A stretch of 64,000 nt of DNA from Mesorhizobium sp. M7A.F.Ca.US.008.03.1.1 (GTDB taxonomy: Bacteria > Pseudomonadota > Alphaproteobacteria > Rhizobiales > Rhizobiaceae): positions 1 to 64,000 of the forward strand of contig NZ_RZRU01000026.1 of NCBI RefSeq assembly GCF_003997495.1, read 5' to 3'. The notes beneath the pieces are model-generated. The model saw nothing but the letters and a program-made list of their open reading frames with translations. It had not been told where the DNA came from and ran no database searches. Position 1 is the first letter of the stretch, and each line of letters begins with the position of its first letter. Positions 43,645 through 52,301 of this stretch are shown here, one piece after another. A program made the translations under genes and the position numbers.

Positions 43645-44358
43645 ATGGAGTGGAAGCTGGCAGGCCGCAAGCCCATGACGTTGACCGCCGAGCTTGTCGC
43701 GCAAGTTGAGCGTGTCGAGCCTGATCCCGGACCAGAGCCCGGAACCAGCGAGCACACCGATGCGGAGTTCGATGGCCTGGTCGAAAAGCTGCTTTCGCAG
43801 CATCATCCCGACACGCTTTGGGTTTTTGCCTACGGGTCGTTGATCTGGAACCCCGAATTCGCCCATGTCGAGCAGCGCCCGGCCACGGCGCCTGGATGGC
43901 ACCGCTCGTTTTGCCTGAAGCTGACCCGCTGGCGCGGAACCCGCGATTTGCCGGCCCTGATGCTGGCGCTCGATCGAGGCGGCAGCTGCAACGGCATCGT
44001 CTATCGGCTGCCCGCGGAAGACCATTTCGGGCAGCTTGGTCAGTTGATGCGCCGCGAGATCGATGCCAACCCGCCAACCAACGTGCCATGCTGGATCAAG
44101 GTCAAGACCAAGGACGGCCCGCTGCGTGCCTTGGCCTTCGTCGCCGCGCCAGACGGCAGTGCCTATGCCGGCCGGTTGCCATTGGAGCAGGTTGCCGACA
44201 CGCTGGCGCGGGCTGCCGGTCATTGGGGCTCTTCGGCGCAGTATTTGTTCAGGACCGTGAGCAAGCTTGAAGAGAGCGGCATCCGCGACCGGAATCTCTG
44301 GCGCATCCAGGACTTGGTTGCACGGCAAATCGCCGCTTTAACCGGTGGCGCCGATTAG
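43645..44358 (+). CDS. ChaC-type gamma-glutamylcyclotransferase
   Basis: The 237-residue protein has the cyclotransferase motif V-F-A-Y-G-S-L-I-W-N-P near residue 60, then G-W-H-R-S-F-C-L and T-R-D-L-P-A-L-M-L-A-L, as in ChaC, which splits glutathione to 5-oxoproline and Cys-Gly. The start at 43645 (M-E-W-K-L-A-G-R-K) follows GGGGGC; a GTG start eleven codons upstream is possible. It is divergent from the LssY-like gene. ChaC activity is inferred from the motif and from the fold's usual substrates. Confidence 0.87.
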   Translation: MEWKLAGRKPMTLTAELVAQVERVEPDPGPEPGTSEHTDAEFDGLVEKLLSQHHPDTLWVFAYGSLIWNPEFAHVEQRPATAPGWHRSFCLKLTRWRGTRDLPALMLALDRGGSCNGIVYRLPAEDHFGQLGQLMRREIDANPPTNVPCWIKVKTKDGPLRALAFVAAPDGSAYAGRLPLEQVADTLARAAGHWGSSAQYLFRTVSKLEESGIRDRNLWRIQDLVARQIAALTGGAD

Positions 44359-44370
44359 GCTGATCTCTTC

Positions 44371-45177
44371 CTAACGGCAGGCGCGATAACCGTTCTTGCG
44401 GTTCTTGATGTCGAAATGGAAATGGTTGCGGTGGTCGTAATTGTAGCCGGGACCGAGCACGGTGGTGAAATACTGGCAGCCGTCGGCGCGCACATTGTTG
44501 AGGAAGCCACGGGTGCGGAAGGCAAACAGGCCGGGCTTGCGCACGTCGATGTCGTCGCCATTGTTGAGCTCGATGCTCATGACGTCGAGCGCATTGCCCT
44601 TGCCGTGCTCAGACAGGACACCTTCGCCGGCAATCCTGCGGCAGGAATAGCTGGAGCCCTGGTGGATGGTCTTGACGCCGGAGAAATAGCGCCAGCGGGC
44701 GGAGGGGACGAGTTCGTTCTTCGTCCAGCCGGCGAAGGTGGCGGCCATGTCGCAGGTCAGGGTCGCGGCGGGTTTCATCTGGATGTTGCCGATGGCCGAA
44801 ACCTTGACCGGATAATCGATGCCGCACTGGCCTTCATGGATCGGCGCCAGGTCGGTGTAGGCGACATCGAGGCGCTTCAATTGCTGACGGCAGTCGGTTT
44901 CGCTGGCCGGCATCTGCTCGACGGGCGACATCGGCTCGTCCATGCGCGGATAAGCGGCCTGCGTCATGTATGGATTGGAAGGAACAAGCTTCTGCATGCC
45001 GGCATATTGCGGCACGGCAGCCGTCTGCGCGCCGACGTCGACGGCCGGCTGCAGCGACAGCACACTGCCGGTGTTGCAGGCGGAAAGCGCCGCCAGCGCC
45101 AGGCCGGCGGTCAGCACTGCTGCATATTTTGACTGGCGCGCGGTGGCGAAAAACACGGCCCGAAATTTGCCGGCCAT
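44371..45177 (-). CDS. Extensin-like (peptidase M15-type) lipoprotein
   Basis: The 268-residue protein has a lipoprotein signal (L-A-L-A-A-L-S-A-C, Cys34 modified). The C-terminal domain is the extensin-like form of the M15/VanY zinc peptidase fold: G-V-L-S-E-H-G-K-G-N-A-L-D-V (metal His/Asp) near residue 190 and D-H-R-N-H-F-H-F-D-I near 250. It presumably trims peptide stems in peptidoglycan at the outer or inner membrane. A second, longer member is located just upstream at 45294, an apparent duplication. Intergenic spacing of 116 bases suggests separate promoters. Confidence 0.85.
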   Translation of the reverse strand: MAGKFRAVFFATARQSKYAAVLTAGLALAALSACNTGSVLSLQPAVDVGAQTAAVPQYAGMQKLVPSNPYMTQAAYPRMDEPMSPVEQMPASETDCRQQLKRLDVAYTDLAPIHEGQCGIDYPVKVSAIGNIQMKPAATLTCDMAATFAGWTKNELVPSARWRYFSGVKTIHQGSSYSCRRIAGEGVLSEHGKGNALDVMSIELNNGDDIDVRKPGLFAFRTRGFLNNVRADGCQYFTTVLGPGYNYDHRNHFHFDIKNRKNGYRACR

Positions 45178-45293
45178 TGGCGGAATCCCGTTGATGGATA
45201 TCCGGCATTTTAACGATCAACGGTAAAGGAAACCTCAGCGCCCGCGTTCATGCCTGCGGCCGAATTGCGGCACGCGGCCTGGATCAGCAATGC

Positions 45294-46454
45294 TCACTGG
45301 CAGAACGTTCCGCCATGCCGGCGCGGTTCGAGATCGAGATGGAAATGCAGGGAATGGTCGGGGTCGGCGCCCGGTCCGAGCACGGTCTTGAACGGTCCGC
45401 AGGCCGCCTTGCGCACGGCATTGAGGAATTTAGCGTCTTTCTCCGGCGGCGCCGGGCCGACCTCGATCTTCTTGCCGTCCGACAGCGTGAAGCTGGCGAT
45501 GTCGAGCGCGTTGCCGAACGCGTGTTCCGACAGTTTTCTGGTGCCGTTGCGTGGCCGGCAGACAAAAGCCGACGCCTGGCCGATCGATTGCAGGTCCGCA
45601 CCGAATTCGGCTTTCGCCGCCGGCTGGATGACATTGGCGGCAAAACGCGCCGTTGCCTCCGCCATTTTGCAGTTGAGCTCGGTGCCGGGGGCAATCGCGA
45701 CGGACTTTCCAAGGGTCTTCAGCACGATGGGATAGGGGATCGAACAGCCGATTTCGAACTGGCTTTCCGCCTTGTGTTCTTCGAATTCGACGCCGAGCGT
45801 TTTCAGCCGTTCGCGGCAGGCGACTTCCTCGGCCGGCATTTTTTCATCGGGCAGATCGGCCGAGCGCGGGTCTGGCAGCATCTTCTTGTCATCTGCATCG
45901 GCCGGCTTGTGCGGTGGCTGCGGGGCAACGGCCGGCGGCTGAGCCTCGGGCTCCGCGACGTCGGGTTTTGGTGTCGGCGTTGGCGCGACCGCGGGCGGCT
46001 CCGGCTCGCTTTCCGTATCGGTTGAGGGTTCGGGAGCCGATGGCTCCGGGAGTGCCTGCTTTTCCTGGCGGGATTTTTCTTCATCGGAACGGTCGGGCGC
46101 GCCGGCGGTGTTCGCAGCGTCCGCCGGGCGTGGTTCCGGCACCGGAATGGCGGGTCCGGACCCCGAAATACCGGGCCCGTGCACCGGAACATCGGCAGGC
46201 AAGGGCAGCGGAGGCAGAGTTTTCTGCTGTGCCTGCTTCGGCGTCACCGACCGGTGTCTTCGTGGTTTCAGGCGCTTTCCGCCTCGCGGTTTAAGGGACT
46301 GTTCGGCTCGTGGTGTCAACGGCTGCTCTACCCTCGGCGTCAACGGCTCGTGATGCCGATGGCGATGTCTCGCCTCGGCGGGCATCATCAGCAAGGCCGT
46401 GACGGCCATGACGAATGCGATCCTGAATGTTCGGGAAAAGACAAGCGACCCCAT
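45294..46454 (-). CDS. Extensin-like (peptidase M15-type) protein with repeat-rich linker
   Basis: The 386-residue protein starts M-G-S-L-V-F-S-R-T-F-R-I-A-F with a signal peptide to P-A-E-A. The linker from about 30 to 190 is low-complexity: it has repeats of E-Q-P-L-T-P-R and L-K-P-R, then Pro/Glu/Ala-rich sequence. The catalytic domain follows with L-S-E-H-A-F-G-N-A-L-D-I near 320 and D-H-S-L-H-F-H-L-D near 374, the M15/VanY-type zinc ligands. It is a paralogue of the next gene downstream on the same strand. The ATG at 46454 is preferred to a TTG three codons upstream. Confidence 0.84.
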   Translation of the reverse strand: MGSLVFSRTFRIAFVMAVTALLMMPAEARHRHRHHEPLTPRVEQPLTPRAEQSLKPRGGKRLKPRRHRSVTPKQAQQKTLPPLPLPADVPVHGPGISGSGPAIPVPEPRPADAANTAGAPDRSDEEKSRQEKQALPEPSAPEPSTDTESEPEPPAVAPTPTPKPDVAEPEAQPPAVAPQPPHKPADADDKKMLPDPRSADLPDEKMPAEEVACRERLKTLGVEFEEHKAESQFEIGCSIPYPIVLKTLGKSVAIAPGTELNCKMAEATARFAANVIQPAAKAEFGADLQSIGQASAFVCRPRNGTRKLSEHAFGNALDIASFTLSDGKKIEVGPAPPEKDAKFLNAVRKAACGPFKTVLGPGADPDHSLHFHLDLEPRRHGGTFCQ

Positions 46455-46517
46455 CGCCCTCAACGACGCCGACGCAAGGTGGTTGCCTTGGCCGCATCAC
46501 GAACGGTAACCGCGTCG

Positions 46518-46943
46518 TTACGCACCGATCGCTTCCAGCCCTTCCTCCAGCCAGTCGGCGAGCAGCGGCATGCCAAGCAGGTATTTTGCGGTGCGCTTGT
46601 TGGCGCGTTCGCGCGCCGCGGCAAGTGCGTCCACCCATTCGGCGGCGTCGTAGTCGCCGCGACCGACCCAGGCCAGCGCGATCAATTCGGCTGCTTCATC
46701 GACATTGAGGTCGTTGATCAGCTCGCGCAGCTCTTCCTCGGTAAGGTTCTCGGAGCTTTCCTCGGCAAGGCCGTCATGGTGATGGTTGACATGGGACTCG
46801 CCATCGAGTTCGACCTCGTGCTCGGCGCCATCGGCATAGTCTTCATTGACGGCCGCACTCAGCGCCTTGGCCTTGAGGATGAACAGGCGCACCGTGTCAG
46901 GGCCGATCGAAAGCTCCCAGTCCTTTTCAAGCCGCCGCTGCAA
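46518..46943 (-). CDS. DUF3775 family protein
   Basis: The 141-residue acidic protein starts at a TTG (46943), preceded by GGGAGA. The family pattern is visible: W-E-L-S-I-G-P-D-T-V-R-L-F-I-L-K-A-K-A-L-S near residue 9, an acidic histidine-bearing loop (H-V-N-H-H-H-D-G), and D-E-A-A-E-L-I-A-L-A-W-V-G-R-G near 82, ending W-L-E-E-G-L-E-A. DUF3775 has no assigned function. It is probably cytoplasmic and is transcribed opposite to the TPR protein on its right, with an untranscribed gap of about 140 bases between. Confidence 0.82.
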   Translation of the reverse strand: MQRRLEKDWELSIGPDTVRLFILKAKALSAAVNEDYADGAEHEVELDGESHVNHHHDGLAEESSENLTEEELRELINDLNVDEAAELIALAWVGRGDYDAAEWVDALAAARERANKRTAKYLLGMPLLADWLEEGLEAIGA

Positions 46944-47086
46944 GGGCCGTCTCCCTGAGGTCGTTTGCCGGATGATAGCGGATTCGCAGCATCCGTCACC
47001 TGATGTTCTCCCGCACGTAATTTTCCGGGATGAAACGCAAGCCGACCGGCGTTAGTGTTGCATTCTCACCCCTCAAGGAGGCTTCG

Positions 47087-47626
47087 ATGCATAAAAGAAT
47101 GCTGATCCAGGCTGCAACCGCGCTGGTCGCTCTGCAGTTCCTTGCCGTTCCGGTGTTTGCCGCCGGCGGCGACAGTGGTGGCAGCGATCAGACCGTCACC
47201 CAGTGCAAGAAGGGCCAGGTCTGGGACAAGAAGAAGAAAAAGTGCGTGGCACCCCAGGAAGGCATGCTGGACGACGACAGCATCTATGATGCCGGCCACG
47301 CGTTGGCTCTGGCCGGGCGCTATGACGAGGCGATTGCCGTGCTCAGCCTCGCCGCCAACAAGCAGGATCCGCGCATCCTCAATTATCTCGGCTATTCGCA
47401 CCGTCATTCCGGCCGCGTCACCGTCGGCCTCGGCTATTACGAGGAAGCGCTGCGCATCGATCCGAACTACACGCTGGTGCGCGAATATCTCGGCGAAGCG
47501 CATCTGCAGATCGGCGATCTGGCCGGCGCCCAGCAGCAGTTGATGGAAATCGAGAAGCGGACCGGCAAGGGTTCGCGTGAATATGGCATGCTGGCCGAGC
47601 AGATCGACCATTTCATGAGAAGCTGA
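47087..47626 (+). CDS. Exported TPR protein
   Basis: AAGGAGG precedes the ATG at 47087. The 179-residue protein has a signal peptide (K-R-M-L-I-Q-A-A-T-A-L-V-A-L, cleavage after V-F-A), a short Lys-rich stretch with two cysteines (T-Q-C-K-K-G-Q-V-W-D-K-K-K-K-K-C), and then TPR repeats (A-L-A-G-R-Y-D-E-A-I-A-V-L near residue 70, L-N-Y-L-G-Y-S-H-R, V-G-L-G-Y-Y-E-E-A-L-R-I). It is likely a periplasmic scaffold protein. It ends in a terminator and is a single-gene unit. Confidence 0.85.
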   Translation: MHKRMLIQAATALVALQFLAVPVFAAGGDSGGSDQTVTQCKKGQVWDKKKKKCVAPQEGMLDDDSIYDAGHALALAGRYDEAIAVLSLAANKQDPRILNYLGYSHRHSGRVTVGLGYYEEALRIDPNYTLVREYLGEAHLQIGDLAGAQQQLMEIEKRTGKGSREYGMLAEQIDHFMRS

Positions 47627-47646
47627 AAAGATCCCAGGGCTCTTTT

Positions 47647-47678
47647 AAGCGGCTGCGAGCGATCGCGGCCGCTTTTTT
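47647..47678 (+). terminator. Terminator after TPR gene
   Basis: AAGCGGC (47647-47653) pairs with GCCGCTT (47668-47674) and a run of six T follows. Additional pairing lies inside the stem. It isolates the TPR gene from greA. Confidence 0.8.
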
Positions 47679-47898
47679 GTTGCCTTCGGTTTCATTCACC
47701 GCCCCTGACTGACGAATGCGGGGATGATTTTCACAAAACCGATTTTTGGGCGTGAAAAACCCGCTGACATTGCTATATTCAGGGAAATTGCGGTGAAACG
47801 GTTCCGTTAGCCCGAGGCTGCCGGACCCGTTTTCTTTTTGTACCCATCGACAAGGCTTTCCCCGATATGCGGGGGTGGCAGCAGGAAAGGCAGGCATC

Positions 47899-48372
47899 AT
47901 GAACAAGGTCCCGATGACAGGCGAGGGGTTCGCGTCATTGAAGGAAGAACTGCGCTGGCGCCAGCAGGAAGAGCGGCCGCGCATCATCGAGGCGATCTCC
48001 GAGGCGCGCTCGCATGGCGACCTGTCCGAAAATGCCGAATATCATGCCGCCAAGGAGGCGCAGAGCCTCAACGAGGGCCGCGTCAACGAGCTTGAAGATT
48101 ATATCGCGCGCGCCGAGGTGATCGACGTCAGCAAGCTCAGCGGCGACAAGATCAAGTTCGGCGCCACCGTGGTGCTGGTCGACGAGGACACCGAGGAAAA
48201 GAAGACCTACCGGATCGTCGGCGACCAGGAAGCGGACGTGAAGTCCGGCCGCATCTCGATCTCCTCGCCGATTGCGCGTGCGCTCATCGGCAAGGAAGTC
48301 GGCGACGCCATCGAGGTCAATGCGCCTGGCGGTGCCAGAGGATATGAGATCGTCGAGGTGCAGTTCATCTAG
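47899..48372 (+). CDS. greA: Transcription elongation factor GreA
   Basis: GreA rescues backtracked RNA polymerase by stimulating cleavage of the nascent RNA. The 157-residue protein has the N-terminal coiled coil with G-D-L-S-E-N-A-E-Y-H-A-A-K near residue 42 (its tip acidic residues Asp and Glu enter the polymerase secondary channel) and the C-terminal FKBP-like domain with V-G-D-Q-E-A-D near 110 and S-P-I-A-R-A-L-I-G-K-E-V-G-D. It starts at 47899 with AGGAAAGG upstream; the longer frame is not supported. It is a stand-alone gene. Confidence 0.95.
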   Translation: MNKVPMTGEGFASLKEELRWRQQEERPRIIEAISEARSHGDLSENAEYHAAKEAQSLNEGRVNELEDYIARAEVIDVSKLSGDKIKFGATVVLVDEDTEEKKTYRIVGDQEADVKSGRISISSPIARALIGKEVGDAIEVNAPGGARGYEIVEVQFI

Positions 48373-48443
48373 GGAAGTTGAGGCGGGCGCGGCTGCGGCT
48401 TCTAAGCTCAAGGCTGCGCTAGCCTTCCAATTCATTGAATAAA

Positions 48444-49421
48444 TCAACCGGTGCTGGCGCCAACTTTAAGCGCCAGCAGCCTCTCAGCCTCCGCCACCAC
48501 CTCCGCCGGCATCACACGCTCCCCAGGCGCAGCCAATAACGTCGACGCATATTGCCCGCGCGGACCGGTCAGACCCGGCTCGGTTGCCAGGAACACCGCA
48601 ACCGTCGGCAGGCCGAAGGCGCTGGCGAGATGGGTCAGCCCGGTGTCGGCGCCGATGACCAGTTCCGAGCGGCCGATGAATGCAGCGATGTCGGCCAGCG
48701 GCGATTTCGGTACCACAACTGTCGACGGCACGGCGCCTGCGATCGCCTCGGCCACGGCCTTCTCGCGCTCGTTCGACCATGTGGTGACCGGCGTCATGCC
48801 TCGATCCAGGACGAGACAGGCGGTCTCGATCCAGTCCTGGACCGGCCATTTCTTGTCTTCGCGGCTGGTGCCGTGCAGCAGGAAGGCGGTTTTTCCAGAA
48901 GTACCCGCCAGAGTGCCGGCGGGCGGCACGATGCCGGAATCCAGGGTCGAAAGATCGGGCTGATAGCCGAGCGCCAGCCCGAACAGCCGCCGTGTCCGTT
49001 CGATGGCGTGCAGGTCGCGCGGCACGGGATAAGTGGCATCGTAGAACAGCGTCGCAGAAGATTCGCGCACGCTCGAACGGTTGAAGCCGGCAATGGGGGA
49101 GCCTGCCTGTCTTGCAACCAGAGCCGATTTCAGCAGGCCTTGCGCATCGATGACCAGGTCGTAGCGGCAATCTCGCAAGGTGCGGCGCAGGGCAGCCGCC
49201 TCGCGCCAGGTGGCGCCATCGAGCAGCGCCTTGCGCCAGCGGCGGATCGCCACCGTATGGGTCCTGCCGATCGCCGGGTGAAGCGCGACGATATCGGCAA
49301 ATGCCTCTTCGACGCACCAGTCGAAGGTCAGGTCCGGGCGGTGGCGTCGGGCATCCTCGATGGCCGGAAAGGTGTGGATGACGTCGCCCATCGACGACGT
49401 CTTGACGATCAGCACCTTCAT
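48444..49421 (-). CDS. waaC: LPS heptosyltransferase I
   Basis: The 325-residue GT9-family protein starts M-K-V-L-I-V-K-T-S-S-M-G-D-V-I-H at 49421, which overlaps the TGA of waaF by ATGA. The conserved G-D-V-I near the N-terminus, Y-D-L-V-I-D-A-Q-G-L near 95 and the donor-site G-A-D-T-G-L-T-H-L-A-S-A near 260 match WaaC. It adds the first L-glycero-D-manno-heptose to Kdo on the LPS inner core, at the cytoplasmic face of the inner membrane. With waaF and hldD it forms an operon, and the nucleotide sugar is made by hldE, gmhA and gmhB opposite. Confidence 0.88.
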   Translation of the reverse strand: MKVLIVKTSSMGDVIHTFPAIEDARRHRPDLTFDWCVEEAFADIVALHPAIGRTHTVAIRRWRKALLDGATWREAAALRRTLRDCRYDLVIDAQGLLKSALVARQAGSPIAGFNRSSVRESSATLFYDATYPVPRDLHAIERTRRLFGLALGYQPDLSTLDSGIVPPAGTLAGTSGKTAFLLHGTSREDKKWPVQDWIETACLVLDRGMTPVTTWSNEREKAVAEAIAGAVPSTVVVPKSPLADIAAFIGRSELVIGADTGLTHLASAFGLPTVAVFLATEPGLTGPRGQYASTLLAAPGERVMPAEVVAEAERLLALKVGASTG

Positions 49422-50425
49422 GCCGCGGCCGGGATGTCCAGCAGCCGGTCCGCCGCTGCCGCGACCTGGCCGATTTGCAGCGTCTTCAGGCAGTTGAGGT
49501 GGCCGAGCGGACAGACCTTCCGGTGGCAGGGCGAGCACGACAGGCCGAGCCAGACCAGCTCGCGGCGTTCCGCTAGCGGGGGGGTGTTCTCGGGCGAGGT
49601 CGAGCCGTAGACGGCGACGATCGGCGTGCCGACGGCGGCCGCGACATGCATCAGCCCGCTGTCGTTGGACACGGCCAGCCTTGCGGCGGATATCAGGTCG
49701 ATGGCGTCCTCCAGCCGCGTCTGTCCGGCGAGATCGACGACGCCGGGGGCCAGGGCTGCGATCTCCGCCGTCACGTCGTGGTCGTTCTTCGAGCCGAACA
49801 GCGCAACCTTCAAGCCTTTGCCCATGAAATCGCGGGCAAGCCCGGCATAGCTTTCGCTGGGCCAGCGCTTGGCCGGGCCGAATTCGGCGCCGGGCATCAG
49901 GGCCACGAATTTCCGCGGCGCCAGCCCGAAACGGTCGAGCAGGTCGACCTGGTTTTTCGTGTCCACGCTAAGCCGTGGCGCCCGGAAACTGCCGCCTTGG
50001 GCAAGGCCGAAATAGGCCTGCGCGGTGCGTCGCTTGATGCTGTCGGGCAATGGCACGATGTCGGTCAACAGGCCATAGCGCATCTCGCGCAGATTGCCGA
50101 CACGGCGCGGGATGCGGGCAAAGAACGGGATCAGCGCCGACTTCCAGCTGCCCGGCAGGATATAGGCCATGTCGTAGCGGCCGCGCAGCAGGCGGCCGAA
50201 GCGGCGGCGATGGGTGAATTCGAGCGCGCCGGGTTTGAGCGGAAAGTCGATCTGCTGGCGGATTTCGGGCATGCGCTTGACCAGCGGCGCGGCCCAGGCC
50301 GGCGCCAGCACATCGATGACGGCGTTGGGATGCAGCTCCTTCAGCGCCGAAAACAGGCACTGCGCCATTACCATGTCGCCCACCCAGCGTGGGCCGATCA
50401 CGAGGATCGTTGGGCTTTCAGCCAT
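49418..50425 (-). CDS. waaF: LPS heptosyltransferase II
   Basis: The 335-residue GT9 enzyme starts M-A-E-S-P-T-I-L-V-I-G-P-R-W-V-G-D-M at 50425. The WaaF pattern is clear: G-P-R-W-V-G-D-M-V-M-A near residue 11, P-G-A-E-F-G-P-A-K-R-W-P near 185, N-D-S-G-L-M-H-V-A-A-A near 262, and a cysteine-rich end C-S-P-C-H-R-K-V-C-P-L-G-H-L-N-C, usual for this subfamily. It transfers the second heptose to LPS core. It overlaps hldD by 28 bases and waaC by four, so translation is coupled. Confidence 0.9.
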   Translation of the reverse strand: MAESPTILVIGPRWVGDMVMAQCLFSALKELHPNAVIDVLAPAWAAPLVKRMPEIRQQIDFPLKPGALEFTHRRRFGRLLRGRYDMAYILPGSWKSALIPFFARIPRRVGNLREMRYGLLTDIVPLPDSIKRRTAQAYFGLAQGGSFRAPRLSVDTKNQVDLLDRFGLAPRKFVALMPGAEFGPAKRWPSESYAGLARDFMGKGLKVALFGSKNDHDVTAEIAALAPGVVDLAGQTRLEDAIDLISAARLAVSNDSGLMHVAAAVGTPIVAVYGSTSPENTPPLAERRELVWLGLSCSPCHRKVCPLGHLNCLKTLQIGQVAAAADRLLDIPAAA

Positions 50426-51366
50426 TCGACATAGTCTCTGACACCGGTTTCCACTGTCCGGAATTGGCCATTGTAACCGGCCGCGCGCAAACGGGACATA
50501 TCAGCTTGCGTAAAGCTCTGGTAGCTGCCCTTGAGATGGTCGGGAAAGGGGATGAATTCAATCTCCCCTTTCCCCAACGTGTCGATCACCGTTTCGGCGA
50601 TGGCGCGGAAGGGCTGGGCACGGCCGGTGCCGCAATTGAAGATGCCGCTTGAACCCCGTTTCCACAGCCACAGATTGACGTCGGCGACATCGCCGACATG
50701 GATGAAGTCACGGCTTTGTTCGCCGGGTCCGAACCCGTCATAGGCGCCGAACAGTTTCGGGTTCTCGCCTCGCTCGACCTGGTTGAACAGATGGAAGGCG
50801 ACCGAGGCCATGGCGCCCTTGTGCGCTTCGCGCGGGCCATAGACGTTGAAGTAACGCAAGCCCACGACCTGTGAATGGTCGGTATCGAAACCAGTGCGCC
50901 CGGCGAACACCGTTCGCCTGATGTAGTCGTCGAACAGCTTCTTGGAATAGGCGTATACGTTGAGCGGCCACTCGAGCGCGGGATCCTCGCGGAACTCCGA
51001 GCCGCCGCCATAGACGGAAGCCGAGGAAGCGTAGAGGAAGGGCACGCGCAGTGCCTGGCTTGCATGCAGCAGCCGTTTCGAGAAGGCGTAATTCACCTCC
51101 ATCATGAATTTTCCGTTCCACTCGGTGGTGGTCGAGCAGGCGCCCTGATGGAAGACGGCCTCGATGCGGCCGAGCGAGCCGGCCTCCATGCGGGGCAGGA
51201 AATCGTCCTTGTCGAGATAGTCGGCGATCTTGAGATCGGCGAGATTGGCGATCTTGTGGCCGTCGGTGAGGTCGTCGACGACAAGGATGTCGTCATGCCC
51301 TTCGGCATTCAGCGCAGCGACGATGTTGGAGCCGATCATGCCGGCGCCGCCCGTGACGATGATCAT
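50398..51366 (-). CDS. hldD: ADP-glyceromanno-heptose 6-epimerase
   Basis: The 322-residue short-chain epimerase has the NADP loop I-I-V-T-G-G-A-G-M-I-G-S-N at the start, S-A-S-V-Y-G near residue 117, and the Y-A-Y-S-K-K-L-F-D catalytic Tyr/Lys near 140. It is the last enzyme in ADP-L-glycero-beta-D-manno-heptose synthesis, inverting C-6. The C-terminal part (R-D-F-I-H-V-G-D-V-A-D) fits HldD. It is the first gene of an operon with waaF and waaC and is divergent from a LysE-type gene. Confidence 0.92.
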   Translation of the reverse strand: MIIVTGGAGMIGSNIVAALNAEGHDDILVVDDLTDGHKIANLADLKIADYLDKDDFLPRMEAGSLGRIEAVFHQGACSTTTEWNGKFMMEVNYAFSKRLLHASQALRVPFLYASSASVYGGGSEFREDPALEWPLNVYAYSKKLFDDYIRRTVFAGRTGFDTDHSQVVGLRYFNVYGPREAHKGAMASVAFHLFNQVERGENPKLFGAYDGFGPGEQSRDFIHVGDVADVNLWLWKRGSSGIFNCGTGRAQPFRAIAETVIDTLGKGEIEFIPFPDHLKGSYQSFTQADMSRLRAAGYNGQFRTVETGVRDYVEWLKAQRSS

Positions 51367-51528
51367 GTTGTTAGCCCTGATATTCGTTTCGCTTGCCGAT
51401 TCCGGTCCTTATAAGGGAGGCAGGCTGGGCTGTCGATAAAGCAGGCAACGAAGCGGATGTCACAGTGACGCCGCAAAGCTTCCGCTTCAGTCGGTTTGTG
51501 CCGCCCGGCATGATTTGAGGGACAACAA

Positions 51529-52161
51529 ATGCCGTCGACCGAACTGCTCATCGCGTTTTTCGCCACCACGGCGATCTTCGCCTACATTCCCGGCCCGGCC
51601 ATGCTCTACGCCGCCGCGCAGACGATGGCGCGTGGCCGCTGGTCGGGCCTGACGGCGGCACTTGGCATTCATCTTGGCGGTTACGTACATGTTTTCGCCG
51701 CCGCTGCCGGGCTGTCGGTGCTGTTTCATGCCGTGCCGACGCTCTACCTGGCGGTCAAGCTGGTCGGCGCGCTCTATCTGATCTGGCTTGGCGTCTCGCT
51801 GTTTCGCAAGCGCGCGGACGGCGATGCGGCGCTGCCAGCGATCGAACGGAAATCGGCACGACGTGCCTTTTTCGAGAGCATCACCGTCGAGGTGCTGAAT
51901 CCAAAGACAGCGATCTTCTTCATGGCGTTCCTGCCGCAGTTCATCGATGCCTCAGCGGCGTTTCCGGTTTGGCTGCAGTTCGTCGTGTTGGGAACGATCG
52001 TCAATCTGATGTTCTCCTCGGCCGATGTCGTCTGCGTATTCTTGGCGGGCGCCGTGATCGGCCGCTTGCGGCGTTCGAGCCGCGCACAGCGGCTGATGCA
52101 GCGGGCCGGCGGCGCGGTGCTGGTCGGGCTTGGCGTCCACGTTGCCCTGCAGAAGAGCTGA
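51529..52161 (+). CDS. LysE-family amino-acid exporter-like protein
   Basis: The 210-residue protein has six predicted spans and the LysE/RhtB start L-L-I-A-F-F-A-T-T-A-I-F-A-Y-I-P-G-P-A-M near residues 6-25 (P-G-P is the family motif), then G-A-L-Y-L-I-W-L-G-V near 80 and L-N-P-K-T-A-I-F-F-M-A-F-L-P-Q near 123. Members export basic amino acids, homoserine or other small molecules. It lies between hldD (divergent) and hldE (140 bases downstream, same strand), but has no evident link to heptose synthesis. Confidence 0.87.
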   Translation: MPSTELLIAFFATTAIFAYIPGPAMLYAAAQTMARGRWSGLTAALGIHLGGYVHVFAAAAGLSVLFHAVPTLYLAVKLVGALYLIWLGVSLFRKRADGDAALPAIERKSARRAFFESITVEVLNPKTAIFFMAFLPQFIDASAAFPVWLQFVVLGTIVNLMFSSADVVCVFLAGAVIGRLRRSSRAQRLMQRAGGAVLVGLGVHVALQKS

Positions 52162-52248
52162 CGCATCGGACAGTCGCGGGTCATGTCCTGACGTTGCGCT
52201 GCGTGGATTTGCGGTATATCGGCAGGCATGAACGATCCGGCCCGTAAA

Positions 52249-52278
52249 TTGACAATTTTCAGCACGATTGAGATTTGC
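52249..52278 (+). promoter_or_regulatory. Possible hldE promoter
   Basis: A consensus TTGACA lies at 52249-52254, about 25-50 bases before the hldE start. A 17-base spacer leads to a weak GATTTG/ATTTGC hexamer near 52272-52278. The -35 match is exact, the -10 is poor. Confidence 0.35.
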
Positions 52279-52301
52279 CTTACCCTCGCGTTGCCAGTGA
52301 C

